Part shown: piece by piece, positions 42,511-51,680 of the stretch | Numbering within the stretch: the first letter of the stretch is position 1 | How the letters are laid out: the number at the start of each line of letters is the position of its first letter | DNA from: Advenella incenata | GTDB taxonomy: Bacteria > Pseudomonadota > Gammaproteobacteria > Burkholderiales > Burkholderiaceae_B | Direction of reading: 5' to 3' | Assembly: GCF_004217095.1 (NCBI RefSeq) | Contig: NZ_SHKO01000001.1 | Span: forward strand, 372,001 to 436,000 | Length of the DNA: 64,000 bases | Position numbers and translations under genes: made by a program | The notes under the pieces: model-generated | What the model was told of the DNA's origin: nothing | The model's database searches: none | What the model saw: only the letters and a program-made list of their open reading frames with translations

Positions 42511-44094
42511 TTATTGAATATCTGCTGTTTTCAGGTCGATATAGCCAACCGGGTGCCGCAGAATGCCTGTGACACCGGTTTTCTGCATGAAGCCTTGATT
42601 GTAGAAGAACAATGGGAAAATAGGCATGTCTGCGAACAACACTTGCTGGGATTTTTGCAACAATTCCCATCTTCTGGCAGCGTCGGTTTCGTTTCGGGCG
42701 GTTTTGATCAGCGTATCGTACTCGCCGTTGGACCAGCCGGTGCGGTTCATGCTTGAGCTGCTCACAAAACTTTCCAATGCATTGTAAGGATCGGCATAGT
42801 CGTTGGTGAATGAGCTGCGGGAAAACTGCAACTTGCCGCCGCGCTGCTGGGTATAAAACACCTTGCTCTCTATGGCCTGCAGATGTACATCTACGCCCAG
42901 GTTTTCCTTGAACATGGCTTGCAGCGCCTGCGCAATTTTGCGGTCGTCAGGATTATTGATGTGGCTGAGCGTGACTGGTGGCAGTGTCGTATATTTTTCG
43001 GCTTCCATGCCCTTTTTCAGTAATGCCTTGGCCTGGGCTGCATCGGTTTTGACAAAGCCGTTGCTGGTTTGGTAGAAGTCTTTGCCATCGGGGCCGGTGA
43101 ACCCCGGGCTGACGAAGGCGTCGGCTGCCTTGCGGCCCTGTTTGACAACATAATCGACAATATCCTGCCGGTTCACGGCCAGGGCGAAAGCGCGCCGGAT
43201 GTCGGCATTCTGAAACGGCGGCATCTTGGTATTGAAGCGATAGAAATATACGCCTGCCTGTGGCACGGTCATAAATTCCTTGCTGTCTTTTACTTTTTCG
43301 TAAAGGGCTGCCGGCAACGGGGAAGGGGTAGCGTCCAATTCGCCGGTGCGAAACATCTGGTAACTGGTATTGAGGTCGTTAATCATCACCCAATCGACGG
43401 CATCCAGCTTGACGGCATCCTTGTCCCAGTAGTTCGGATTCTTTTCAAACCGCATGCTACTGGCATGCTCCCACTCCTTGAGCATGAACGGGCCGTTGCT
43501 TACATAGCTGTCGGCTTCGGTATGCCATTTGGGATTGGCCTGCGCCACCTTCTGGTTGACGGGAGCAAAACCCGGGTTGGTCAGAATGTTCAAAAACGAC
43601 AGGCTGGGGGCATTGAGCGTCACCTGCAGGGTGTGCGGATCCAGCGCCCGAACGCCAAGCGCATCAGATTGGGCTTTGCCCGCATTGAAGTCTTGCGCGC
43701 CGACAATATCGTAGAGTAAAAAGGCGGCTGGCGAGGCGGTAGCCGGCGTCAGCAATTGGGTCCAGCCGTAGACAAAGTCACCGGCTGTGACCGGTGAGCC
43801 GTCAGACCATTTGGCATTTTTGCGCAAATGAAATGTGTAGGTTTTTCCGTCTGCAGAGACATCCCATTTTTCTGCCGTGGCGGGGGTCGCATTATGTTTC
43901 TCGTCCAGCCGCACCAGGCCTTCCATCAAATTGTTCAGCGGCTCCCAGGAAATCAGATTCAGGCCAAGGGCCGGATTTAGCGATGAGGGTTCTTCCACAT
44001 TATTGAGGCGCAACACTTTTTCAGCGTGGGACAGGGTAGGCAGGGCGACGCCCAGTGCGGCAGTCAACAGCGCCGCAGACAGCAGATTTTTCAT
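42511..44094 (-). CDS. oppA: Oligopeptide ABC transporter periplasmic binding protein (OppA-like)
   Basis: A 527-residue family 5 solute-binding protein. After a signal peptide (MKNLLSAALLTAALGVALPTLSHA) come the SBP5 hallmarks: LNNVEEPSSLNPALGLNLISWEPLNNLMEGLVRLD, KWSDGSPVTAGDFVYGWTQLL, NPNYWDKDAVKLDAVDWVMI and FALAVNRQDIVDYV. The length matches OppA/MppA. ATG 44094 is chosen; the frame stays open upstream into the end of oppD but carries no signal peptide there. It lies last but one in an operon of order F-B-C-D-A-GNAT. Peptide or murein-peptide uptake are both possible. Confidence 0.9.
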   Translation of the reverse strand: MKNLLSAALLTAALGVALPTLSHAEKVLRLNNVEEPSSLNPALGLNLISWEPLNNLMEGLVRLDEKHNATPATAEKWDVSADGKTYTFHLRKNAKWSDGSPVTAGDFVYGWTQLLTPATASPAAFLLYDIVGAQDFNAGKAQSDALGVRALDPHTLQVTLNAPSLSFLNILTNPGFAPVNQKVAQANPKWHTEADSYVSNGPFMLKEWEHASSMRFEKNPNYWDKDAVKLDAVDWVMINDLNTSYQMFRTGELDATPSPLPAALYEKVKDSKEFMTVPQAGVYFYRFNTKMPPFQNADIRRAFALAVNRQDIVDYVVKQGRKAADAFVSPGFTGPDGKDFYQTSNGFVKTDAAQAKALLKKGMEAEKYTTLPPVTLSHINNPDDRKIAQALQAMFKENLGVDVHLQAIESKVFYTQQRGGKLQFSRSSFTNDYADPYNALESFVSSSSMNRTGWSNGEYDTLIKTARNETDAARRWELLQKSQQVLFADMPIFPLFFYNQGFMQKTGVTGILRHPVGYIDLKTADIQ

Positions 44095-44197
44095 GGCAAT
44101 TTCCAAACAAGTGAGCCCTTGACGGCATCTAATGTATGCAAACATACCTGAAAATGCAGGCGTCGTGGGCGCAAACGGGTCTGTCGAAACAACCGTA

Positions 44198-45265
44198 TCA
44201 GATTTGGCCCGCTGCCCGGGCGGTCTGCGGCGCGCGGGCGTCGTGCAGCCAGCAGCGTACCGAACCCTGGGCAGGCAGGGCCGTAGCAGGCGGTGCGATC
44301 TGGCGACAGACGCGCATGGCATGCCTGCAGCGTGCGGCGAACGCGCAACCTGCAGGCGGGGCAAACAGGTCGGGCGGCTGGCCGGCAATAGCCTTCAGGC
44401 TGGCGGCCGGCATGTCCAGGCGCGGTACCGATGCCAGCAGCGCACGGGTATACGGATGGGCAGGCTGGGCAAACAGCGCATGGACCTCGGCAGTTTCGAC
44501 GCATTGGCCGGCATACATGACCGTGACCCTGTCGGCGATGCCCGCGACCACGCCCAGGTCATGGGTAATGAGGATGATGGCAATGCCGGTGCGCGCCTGG
44601 ATATCTTTGAACAGCGCCAGTATCTGGGCCTGGATGGTGACATCCAGCGCCGTGGTGGGCTCGTCTGCAATCAGCAGATCGGGATCGCACATTAATGCAA
44701 TGGCGATCACGATACGCTGGCGCATGCCGCCGGAAAACTCATGCGGGAACTGTTTCAGCCGTTGCTGTGGGCTGGATATGCCCACCAGTTCAAGCATCTG
44801 TATGGCGCGCTCCCTGGCCTGATCTGCGCTATATTTCAAATGTCGTCGCACCCCTTCGGTCATCTGCTCGCCGATTGTGAGGGTGGGATTGAGCGCGGTC
44901 ATCGGGTCCTGGAAAATGAGGGCAATCCGTCTGCCCTGGATCTCACGCCACTGCGCCGGTTTCAGTGTGGTCAGCTCGCGCCCGTCAAAGGTGATTGCGC
45001 CACCGGTAATCTGTGCCGTCGTGGCCGGCAGCAAACCCATGATGGCCTGGCTGGTGACCGATTTTCCACTGCCCGATTCACCAACAATGGCCAGTGTTTC
45101 GCCGCGTGCAACATGCAGGCAAACCTGGCGCAGCGCATGAACATGTCCGCCGTAGGTGCGAAAGCGTACCGAGAGGTCGTGCACCATCAGCAGCGGTTGC
45201 GGCTGACCAGTGGGTGGTGGTACGGATGCATCCGTTTTGCCGATAATAGTGTGCTGCATGCTCAT
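44198..45265 (-). CDS. oppD: Peptide ABC transporter ATP-binding protein (OppD-like)
   Basis: A 355-residue ATPase of a peptide importer. Walker A GESGSGKSVT, signature FSGGMRQRIVIAIAL, Walker B DLLIADEPTTALDVT and the switch His in LITHDLGVVAGIADR are present. The C-terminal oligopeptide/dipeptide extension has the spaced Cys residues of the family (GCAFAARCRHAM-VC) that bind an iron-sulfur cluster in relatives. Its start ATG overlaps the oppC stop (ATGA), which fixes 45265 as the start; a second Met lies at 45259. It is followed by oppA after 103 bases. Confidence 0.92.
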   Translation of the reverse strand: MSMQHTIIGKTDASVPPPTGQPQPLLMVHDLSVRFRTYGGHVHALRQVCLHVARGETLAIVGESGSGKSVTSQAIMGLLPATTAQITGGAITFDGRELTTLKPAQWREIQGRRIALIFQDPMTALNPTLTIGEQMTEGVRRHLKYSADQARERAIQMLELVGISSPQQRLKQFPHEFSGGMRQRIVIAIALMCDPDLLIADEPTTALDVTIQAQILALFKDIQARTGIAIILITHDLGVVAGIADRVTVMYAGQCVETAEVHALFAQPAHPYTRALLASVPRLDMPAASLKAIAGQPPDLFAPPAGCAFAARCRHAMRVCRQIAPPATALPAQGSVRCWLHDARAPQTARAAGQI

Positions 45266-46215
45266 TTGTTTTGCCCCAGTCGCGGATCCAGCGCATCCTG
45301 CAGCCCGTCGCCCACCACGTTGAAAGCGAACATGGTCAGGGAAATGAACAGGGCGGGGAAAAACAGTTGCCACCAGTCTCCCGACAGAATGACGCCCAGT
45401 GCATCGTTGGCCATGACACCCCAACTGGCATACGGCGCCTGCACGCCCAGTCCCAGGAAACTGAGAAAGGCTTCGGCGAAAATGGCAGTGGGGACGGTCA
45501 ACGTCATCTGCACCAGAATCGGCCCCATTGAATTGGGCAGCAAATGGCGGCGAATGATATGGGCCGTGCCGGCGCCGAAAGAGCGGGCGGCGGTCACATA
45601 CTCCTGGTTTTTCAACTGCAATACCTGGCCACGCACCAGTCGCGCCATGCTGATCCAGCCGGTAATGGTAAGCGCGATAATGATGGTAAGCAGGCTGGGT
45701 CCCATGACCACCATCAGTAAAATGACCACCAGCAAATAGGGCAGGCCATAGAGCACTTCCAGTACCCGCATCATGAAGATATCTGTCTTGCCGCCTTTGT
45801 ATCCGCTATAGCCGCCGTAGGTGACGCCGATCAAAAAATCGATCAGCGCCGCCATGAAACCGACAAACAGTGAAATACGTGCGCCGTACCAGGTTCTGAC
45901 GAAAATATCGCGGCCCAGATCATCGGTGCCGAACCAGTGCAGCGATGACGGCGGCATGTTCTGGCTTTTTAGATCCTGGGCAGTCACGGACCAGGTCGAT
46001 AGTATGGGGGCAAGCGCCGCCATGATGATCAGCATGATCAGAAATGCCAGGCCGACAATGGCAGCAGGATTACTGCGCAGACGCCACCACGCATTGCGCC
46101 AGTAAGAGACGGAAGGGCGCAAGACATGCGCCACCGCTTGCGGGTCGGGCGGGGCCGCCTCGAACATGTCGTCGGTAATGACTGGTGTCTCTTGCGATGT
46201 CGCATGGCTGTTCAT
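45262..46215 (-). CDS. oppC: Peptide ABC transporter permease (OppC-like)
   Basis: A 317-residue permease with an N-terminal cytoplasmic region, six helices and the OppC signature (NAWWRLRSNPAAIVGLAFLIMLIIMAALAPILSTWSVTAQD). The transport-system motif QEYVTAARSFGAGTAHIIRRHLLPNSMGPILVQ lies near residues 205-240. It overlaps oppB and oppD by four bases on either side, so the permease subunits are made in step. Confidence 0.93.
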   Translation of the reverse strand: MNSHATSQETPVITDDMFEAAPPDPQAVAHVLRPSVSYWRNAWWRLRSNPAAIVGLAFLIMLIIMAALAPILSTWSVTAQDLKSQNMPPSSLHWFGTDDLGRDIFVRTWYGARISLFVGFMAALIDFLIGVTYGGYSGYKGGKTDIFMMRVLEVLYGLPYLLVVILLMVVMGPSLLTIIIALTITGWISMARLVRGQVLQLKNQEYVTAARSFGAGTAHIIRRHLLPNSMGPILVQMTLTVPTAIFAEAFLSFLGLGVQAPYASWGVMANDALGVILSGDWWQLFFPALFISLTMFAFNVVGDGLQDALDPRLGQNK

Positions 46216-47144
46216 GATTGCCCCTTGCGGTGAAGCGCAATGCGCGGGTCTAGCAGACCGTAGGCAATGTCGACCAGAAACAGCATGAAGACAAGAATGG
46301 CGCTGTAGAACACGGTTGTGCCCATAATGACAGGATAGTCGCGGGTGCTGATGGAGTCGACGAAATAACGGCCCATGCCAGGGATGGCAAAGATTTTTTC
46401 AATTACGAATGTGCCCGTCAGGATGGAGGCTGCCAGCGTTCCGAGTAGTGTCACCACCGGCAGCAGGGCATTGCGCAGGCCATGCCGCACCACAATACGC
46501 CATGGTGAAAGCCCCTTTGCGCGCGCCATCGTCATGTAGTCCTGCGTCAGTACATCGAGCATGCTCGAGCGGGTGATGCGAGCCAGGATGGCCATAGGCG
46601 TGACTGCCAGGGCAATCACCGGCAGTACCTTGTGCCACGGCGTACGCCAGGTGGCGGCAGGAAACCAGCCCAGGCCCACCGAGAGCTCCTGTATGAGCAA
46701 TGTCGCCAGCACAAAGTTGGGAATGGAAATGCCAACCACCGCCACAGCCATGACCACGCGGTCGATCAGCCGGTTATGCCGCAATGCCGCCACAGTGCCT
46801 GCGGCTATGCCGGACAGGGTCGCAACCACAAGCGCAATCAGGCCCAGCTCAAACGACACCGGAAACCCACGGGCCAGCAGTGTATTGACCGAGGTATCCG
46901 GATTGGAAATGGAAGGGCCATAGTCGAATGTGATAATGGCTTTGAGGTAATGCAGGTATTGCACCGGTAGCGACTGGTCCAGCTTATAGAAGGCCCGCAG
47001 GTTGTCCTGCACCGCCGCGCTGGTCTGTCGTTCCTGATCAAAGGGCGTGCCGGGAATCAAATGCATCAGCACGAAGGTGAGCGTGGCGATAATGAAAATG
47101 GTGCCCAGCATCAGCGCAAACCGCTGCAGAATATATTTTTTCAT
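46212..47144 (-). CDS. oppB: Peptide ABC transporter permease (OppB-like)
   Basis: A 310-residue permease beginning MKKYILQRFALMLGTIFIIATLTFVLMHLIPGTPFD, the conserved OppB start, with the transport motif QDYMTMARAKGLSPWRIVVRHGLRNALLPVVTLLG near residues 195-230. ATG 47144 overlaps the stop of oppF (ATGA). The frame reads on upstream inside oppF, but that part is not coding. It pairs with OppC to form the channel. Confidence 0.93.
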   Translation of the reverse strand: MKKYILQRFALMLGTIFIIATLTFVLMHLIPGTPFDQERQTSAAVQDNLRAFYKLDQSLPVQYLHYLKAIITFDYGPSISNPDTSVNTLLARGFPVSFELGLIALVVATLSGIAAGTVAALRHNRLIDRVVMAVAVVGISIPNFVLATLLIQELSVGLGWFPAATWRTPWHKVLPVIALAVTPMAILARITRSSMLDVLTQDYMTMARAKGLSPWRIVVRHGLRNALLPVVTLLGTLAASILTGTFVIEKIFAIPGMGRYFVDSISTRDYPVIMGTTVFYSAILVFMLFLVDIAYGLLDPRIALHRKGQS

Positions 47145-48157
47145 GGGCGCGATCCGTTGGCATCCAGCGCATGGCAGGCGGCAAAGTGTCCCGTAGCGTG
47201 TTCGCGCCACACGGGCGTCTCGCTCTGGCAGACCGCCATGGCCTTTGGGCAGCGCGACTTGAAAGCGCAGCCGGTGGTGGGCGCCAGCGGACTGGGCAAT
47301 TCGCCATGAAGCACCTGGCTGGTCCGCTGCCGTTGTATTTGCGGGTCGGGAACCGGAATCGCAGACAGCAAGGCCTGCGTGTAGGGGTGTAGCGGGTTGT
47401 GATAGAGTTCGTGGCTGCCGGCCAGCTCTGCCATGTAACCCATATACATGACGCCCACCCGGTCCGAGACGTATTGCACCATGGAAAGGTCATGGGCAAT
47501 AAACAGGAATGTCAGTTTGCGTTCCCGTTGCAGGCGCTGCAGCAACTGCACGATTTGCGCCTGAATGGAGACATCCAGTGCGGAAATGGGCTCGTCGGCA
47601 ACAATGAATGCCGGTTCAAGCGCGAGTGCCCGAGCGATGCCGATACGCTGGCGCTGGCCGCCGGAAAACTCATGCGGATAACGTCGGGCAAACGAGGCGT
47701 TCAACCCGACTTCTTCAAGCAGCATGCCGACTCGCTGTGCCTTTTCCTGTTTACTCGGGTACAGACCGTGGATATCCAGCGGCTCGGCAATCAGGTCAAA
47801 TACGCTGGCGCGGGGATTCAGGCTGGCATAGGGATCCTGGAAAATCATCTGCATGTCGCGCAGCAGCTTGCGGCGCGCATGGCCTTTGACTTGGTGAATG
47901 TTCTGGCCACGAAAGGTAACATGGCCCGCTGTCGGATCGTAAAGGCCCAGCACGCTGCGGCCCGTTGTGGATTTGCCGCAACCGGATTCGCCCACCAGTC
48001 CCAGCGTTTCGCCTTCGTGAATATCAAATGACACGCCATTGACGGCGTATACACATTGCTGCCTGCCCAGATCAAAGTGTTTTTTCAGATTGTGCACCGA
48101 CACCAGCACCGGACGGTCGGTGCTGGTACAGGCAGATTGGGTGGACGCAGTAGTCAT
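47141..48157 (-). CDS. oppF: Peptide ABC transporter ATP-binding protein (OppF-like), first gene of the operon
   Basis: A 338-residue ATPase with Walker A GESGCGKSTTGRSVLGL, signature FSGGQRQRIGIARAL, Walker B AFIVADEPISALDVS and a C-terminal GCAFKSRCPKAMAVC segment typical of OppF/DppF. It is the first gene of the transcript, unlike the usual opp order (A-B-C-D-F). No clear ribosome binding site precedes the ATG; the leader just upstream forms a terminator-like hairpin (48164-48190). Transcription continues through oppB, C, D, A and the GNAT gene. Confidence 0.92.
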   Translation of the reverse strand: MTTASTQSACTSTDRPVLVSVHNLKKHFDLGRQQCVYAVNGVSFDIHEGETLGLVGESGCGKSTTGRSVLGLYDPTAGHVTFRGQNIHQVKGHARRKLLRDMQMIFQDPYASLNPRASVFDLIAEPLDIHGLYPSKQEKAQRVGMLLEEVGLNASFARRYPHEFSGGQRQRIGIARALALEPAFIVADEPISALDVSIQAQIVQLLQRLQRERKLTFLFIAHDLSMVQYVSDRVGVMYMGYMAELAGSHELYHNPLHPYTQALLSAIPVPDPQIQRQRTSQVLHGELPSPLAPTTGCAFKSRCPKAMAVCQSETPVWREHATGHFAACHALDANGSRP

Positions 48158-48163
48158 TCGCTA

Positions 48164-48190
48164 ATAAAAGAGTGCCGGCACAGGCCGGCA
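48164..48190 (-). promoter_or_regulatory. Terminator-like hairpin in the oppF leader (possible attenuator)
   Basis: On the minus strand TGCCGGC-CTGT-GCCGGCA (48190 to 48173) is followed by CTCTTTTATT and then the oppF start codon at 48157. The shape is that of an intrinsic terminator ending six bases before the ATG. It could stop transcription in the leader, or fold the region that the ribosome needs. The structure is seen; regulation is inferred. Confidence 0.5.
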
Positions 48191-48306
48191 TTGTGTTGGT
48201 GTCAGTGTCGATATTATATGCAAAGCATTGGCGGGGATATTGCAGTTAGCCCTGATGCTATGATGTGGGCGGTATTTTCAGGGTTTTCTACAATGGTTTT
48301 TCTGCA

Positions 48307-49086
48307 ATGGCGATAGGTCCTTTTTTCTTTGCGCCCATGGTGCTTGCGGTTATGGCGGGTGTGATTGCGCTGCTGGCCGGTTGTGCGGTGCTTACCCGCC
48401 GGGTCAGCCCGCAATTTGATCGCTGGCCCTGGCTGGCGATGCTGATGATACTGGCCAGTGCCCGGCTGGGCTTTGTCATTCGCCACTGGGATAGTTTTCT
48501 GACCGAGCCCTGGCGCATCTTCTATTTCTGGCAGGGTGGCTTTGACATCGGGTGGGCCATCGCTGCAGCGGTGGTCTCTCTGGTGCTGTTGCAGGGCTGG
48601 CGCCTGCGCGCGTTTGGCGGCGCACTGCTTGGCCTGGTGGCCGCGGTGATGGTCTCGCTGGCGCTGCTGGTGCCCGGTCCGCTCGCTCAGCCTTTGCCGG
48701 CCATGGCATTGCCAGACATGAACGGTCAAATGCACAATCTGAAGGATCTGAGCAACCAGAAGGTGGTCATCAACCTGTGGGCGACCTGGTGCGGCCCGTG
48801 CCGTCGCGAAATGCCCATGCTGGAGCAGGCGGCCCGGCAAAACCCGGATGTACGGTTTCTGTTTGTGAATCAGGGAGAGTCGGCGGCCACGATCGAAAAC
48901 TATTTGCGGCAGGAGGGACTGGACCTGAGCCAGTGGATTCGACTGGATCCCAACTCCACCATGTCAGCACAGTTTCAGACGCGCGGTCTGCCAACAACGT
49001 TGTTCTTTAATGGCAACGCATTGCAGCGCACCCAGGTGGGCGAAATCAGTCGCGAAGTGCTGAGCGAAAAACTGGACGGTCTGTAG
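48307..49086 (+). CDS. TlpA-type thiol-disulfide oxidoreductase fused to an Lgt-like membrane domain
   Basis: A 259-residue protein with two parts. The N-terminal 115 residues are hydrophobic; ASARLGFVIRHWDSFLTEPWRIFYFWQGGFDIGW resembles the core of prolipoprotein diacylglyceryl transferase (Lgt), but the catalytic HGGL sequence after the WQGG is missing. The C-terminal half is a thioredoxin-like TlpA domain (LPAMALPDMNGQ, redox motif NLWATWCGPCRREM, cis-Pro region TRGLPTTLFF). It probably reduces disulfides in the periplasm, for instance for cytochrome c or a metallo-protein. ATG 48307 is used; a GTG start at 48265 is possible, and neither has a strong ribosome binding site. Fusions of this type are found in other betaproteobacteria. 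Confidence 0.8.
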   Translation: MAIGPFFFAPMVLAVMAGVIALLAGCAVLTRRVSPQFDRWPWLAMLMILASARLGFVIRHWDSFLTEPWRIFYFWQGGFDIGWAIAAAVVSLVLLQGWRLRAFGGALLGLVAAVMVSLALLVPGPLAQPLPAMALPDMNGQMHNLKDLSNQKVVINLWATWCGPCRREMPMLEQAARQNPDVRFLFVNQGESAATIENYLRQEGLDLSQWIRLDPNSTMSAQFQTRGLPTTLFFNGNALQRTQVGEISREVLSEKLDGL

Positions 49087-49279
49087 CCTGGCGCCCAGTG
49101 CGCTGCGGCCGTCGCCCGCGCGGGTTGGCGGGCGAAGGGCTAATGGGGGCAGTCCGGTGGCTGTGGCGGCGTAGGTTGCATATTGCTGCGCCAGGGCGAC
49201 ACCTCGGATGTGCCTTTTTGACACATGCCATCCGGTCTGCCGCCAGCGATAGCCATGGCACCCCTGCTGCGGTATTCGA

Positions 49280-50536
49280 TCAGGCGGCAGGAATGATCGG
49301 GCCCGGCGTGATCACGCGCATGGTTCTGCGCATCAGCGGTGGTGTCAATGCGGCAAATATCAACATTAGCAGGCCATTCATGACGCACAGGGCCGCCAGG
49401 CCCCAATGTACATAAACCAGCTTGAACAGCTCGATGCCCACTGCCTGTATCAGCATCATGATCAGGCTCATGACAGCGGCCACGACACCTTTGGGCTGAT
49501 CGGACGCCATCAGGGTAAAGCGATACAAAACCGCAAAGCTAATGCCCTGGGCAAACGCCGAGAGGGCCAGCCCGGCAACCAGCCCCAGGTATTCAAAGGA
49601 CGGAATAAAGCCGGCCAGCATCAGCAGAACGCCGCCGGCAATCATCAGCGGCATGGAAAAGTACACCGATTGCCCTACCGGAAAACGCGGCGCGTATTTG
49701 GCCAGCGCCAGATTGCCGACAATCAGGCTGATGAAAATGGGTAGCTGGGACAGCCCGTAGCCCATGTTGGTCATGCCCATATCCTTGATCAGAAATACCG
49801 GCGACAGGCCGATCCAGACCAGCATGGGCAATACGATCAACGGAAAATAAAGCGTCAGTTGCATAAACAGCCGGTTCTTGAACACCAGTCGGTACTGCTG
49901 CCAGATCTGCGCCGGCGGTTTTTTGGGCAGGGCCAGATTAACTGTCTCGGGCATGTGCAGGAACAGCCCCACCAGCGAGACACAGGCGATCATGGCAATA
50001 ATGACAAAGCCCCAGTGCCATGACACCACGCTGATCAGGGCAGCGCCGGCCAGCGGGCCCAGCAGGGGAGCGACCATGGAAATATTGGCCATCAGCGCCA
50101 TCACGCGAATGGCCGTGAGTTCTTCAAACGCCTCCTGTATGCTGACATAGCCGACTGCCGCAATGAAGCACAGCCCCATTCCCTGCAGGAAACGCAGCAG
50201 CATGAACCATTCGATGGTGGGGGCCAGCAGAATCAGAAAGTTGGTCGCGATGAAGTACATCACGCCCGCCAGCATGATGCGGCGTCGTCCGTAGCGGTCG
50301 GACAAAGGCCCGATCAGCCAGGTCAGACATGCGCCGCCCAGAATATACAGCGACATGGACGAGGCCACCCAGGCGTCGTCTACGCCATATTCGGCGGTAA
50401 TGGTGAGCATGGCGGGCTGAACCATGTCGTTGCCGATATAGGCGGACAGTTCATACAGCACCATGGCCAGGGGAAACAGCAGCATCGAAAGGCTGATAAG
50501 CCGTTTGTCGGAGGGCTTGCGCGAAGAGGGAGGCAT
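49280..50536 (-). CDS. mdfA: Multidrug/H+ antiporter of the MFS (MdfA-like)
   Basis: A 418-residue, twelve-helix MFS exporter. The first helix contains VLYELSAYIGNDMVQP, which matches the MdfA signature, with Glu29 and Asp37 at the positions of E. coli MdfA Glu26 and Asp34 (drug and proton binding). Motif A is WLIGPLSDRYGRRRIM, and motif C APLLGPLAGAAL is in helix 5. MdfA exchanges cationic and neutral drugs for protons. The gene is monocistronic between converging tlpA-like and diverging fpr genes. Confidence 0.92.
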   Translation of the reverse strand: MPPSSRKPSDKRLISLSMLLFPLAMVLYELSAYIGNDMVQPAMLTITAEYGVDDAWVASSMSLYILGGACLTWLIGPLSDRYGRRRIMLAGVMYFIATNFLILLAPTIEWFMLLRFLQGMGLCFIAAVGYVSIQEAFEELTAIRVMALMANISMVAPLLGPLAGAALISVVSWHWGFVIIAMIACVSLVGLFLHMPETVNLALPKKPPAQIWQQYRLVFKNRLFMQLTLYFPLIVLPMLVWIGLSPVFLIKDMGMTNMGYGLSQLPIFISLIVGNLALAKYAPRFPVGQSVYFSMPLMIAGGVLLMLAGFIPSFEYLGLVAGLALSAFAQGISFAVLYRFTLMASDQPKGVVAAVMSLIMMLIQAVGIELFKLVYVHWGLAALCVMNGLLMLIFAALTPPLMRRTMRVITPGPIIPAA

Positions 50537-50704
50537 GGGGAAATAACCAGGAAGATGTGCCGAATTATAGCAAGGCGGCAGTGCGACTGTGATTTAACCA
50601 CTAAAATAAAGGGTTCTTTGATTAGCGACAAGTATTGTGCCTAGTACAATTGCAATAATTGTCCATTCTGTGTTTTTTTATTCCCCCTGAAGGTACGTTT
50701 TACA

Positions 50705-51478
50705 ATGGCCGCATTTCTGGAAGGCAAAGTCCTCAGCATCCACCACTGGACAGACAGACTGTTCAGTTTTACCACTACCCGTGATCAGGCATTGCGTTTT
50801 TCCAACGGGCATTTCACCATGATTGGGTTGCCAGTTAATGGCAAACCGTTGCTGCGTGCGTATAGTATTGCCAGCGCCAATTATGAAGATCACCTGGAGT
50901 TTCTCAGCATCAAGGTGCCTGACGGCCCGCTCACCTCGCGCCTGCAGCATATCCAGGTGGGCGACAGCATCATTGTGGGTCGCAAGCCTACGGGAACCCT
51001 GTTGGTGGACTATCTGCTTCCCGGCAAGCGCCTGTATATGCTGGCCACCGGAACCGGGTTGGCCCCCTTTATGAGCCTGATTCGCGATCCGGAAACCTAC
51101 GAGCGTTTTGACGAGGTCATCCTGGTGCACGGGGTACGATTTGCCAACGAACTGTGCTATCACGACTACATTACGAATGAGTTGCCCAAGCACGAATTCC
51201 TGGGTGAAATGGTCTCGGAAAAGCTCAAGTACTACCCGACGGTCACGCGCGAGCCATTTCGCAATGAAGGCCGGATCACCGCACTGCTGGAGTCTGGCAA
51301 GCTGTTTACAGACCTGGGCGTGCCGGCCCTGAACCCCGAGACCGACCGCGCCATGATTTGTGGCAGCCCCGAGATGCTGCGCGACCTGAAAACGGCGCTG
51401 GAGCGTCGTGGTTTCAGCGAAGGCAATACCTCGCGCCCAGGTGCGTTTGTGATTGAACGGGCATTTGCCGAACAGTAA
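50705..51478 (+). CDS. fpr: Ferredoxin--NADP+ reductase
   Basis: A 257-residue FAD enzyme of the bacterial FNR type. It has the RAYSIAS flavin-binding motif (residues 51-57), the GTGLAPFMSL pyrophosphate loop, the VHGVRFANELCY block, the MICGSPEML NADP site, and the C-terminal PGAFVIERAFAEQ typical of this subclass. It moves electrons between NADPH and ferredoxin or flavodoxin, often in oxidative-stress defence. It is monocistronic; the upstream gap is AT-rich with a likely promoter. Confidence 0.93.
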   Translation: MAAFLEGKVLSIHHWTDRLFSFTTTRDQALRFSNGHFTMIGLPVNGKPLLRAYSIASANYEDHLEFLSIKVPDGPLTSRLQHIQVGDSIIVGRKPTGTLLVDYLLPGKRLYMLATGTGLAPFMSLIRDPETYERFDEVILVHGVRFANELCYHDYITNELPKHEFLGEMVSEKLKYYPTVTREPFRNEGRITALLESGKLFTDLGVPALNPETDRAMICGSPEMLRDLKTALERRGFSEGNTSRPGAFVIERAFAEQ

Positions 51479-51680
51479 CGCTGTTTATCGGCCAAGCGCC
51501 AATCTGGTGTATGCCAGGGCATACCGGCCGTGCAGCAGTCGGTTGTGGCGGTTTTGTCCGCCACTGCCACCGGCGCAGGCATGTAGCGGTGATGCCTGAC
51601 AGCGTTCCGAACGTGAGATCCTGATCGACGCTAAACAGGTTGTCAGCGTGTTACAGCACGGTACGCAGGCTGCGCTATGC

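Noticed and set aside
49112-49135. TCGCCCGC/GCGGGCGA inverted repeat between the tlpA-like gene and mdfA as a terminator
   Set aside because: The arms pair well but no T tract follows in either direction, so it was not called a terminator.
51545-51564. GTGGCGG/CCGCCAC hairpin behind fpr
   Set aside because: A seven-base stem with no T tract after it on the plus strand; the Ts lie in the loop. Too weak to annotate as a terminator.
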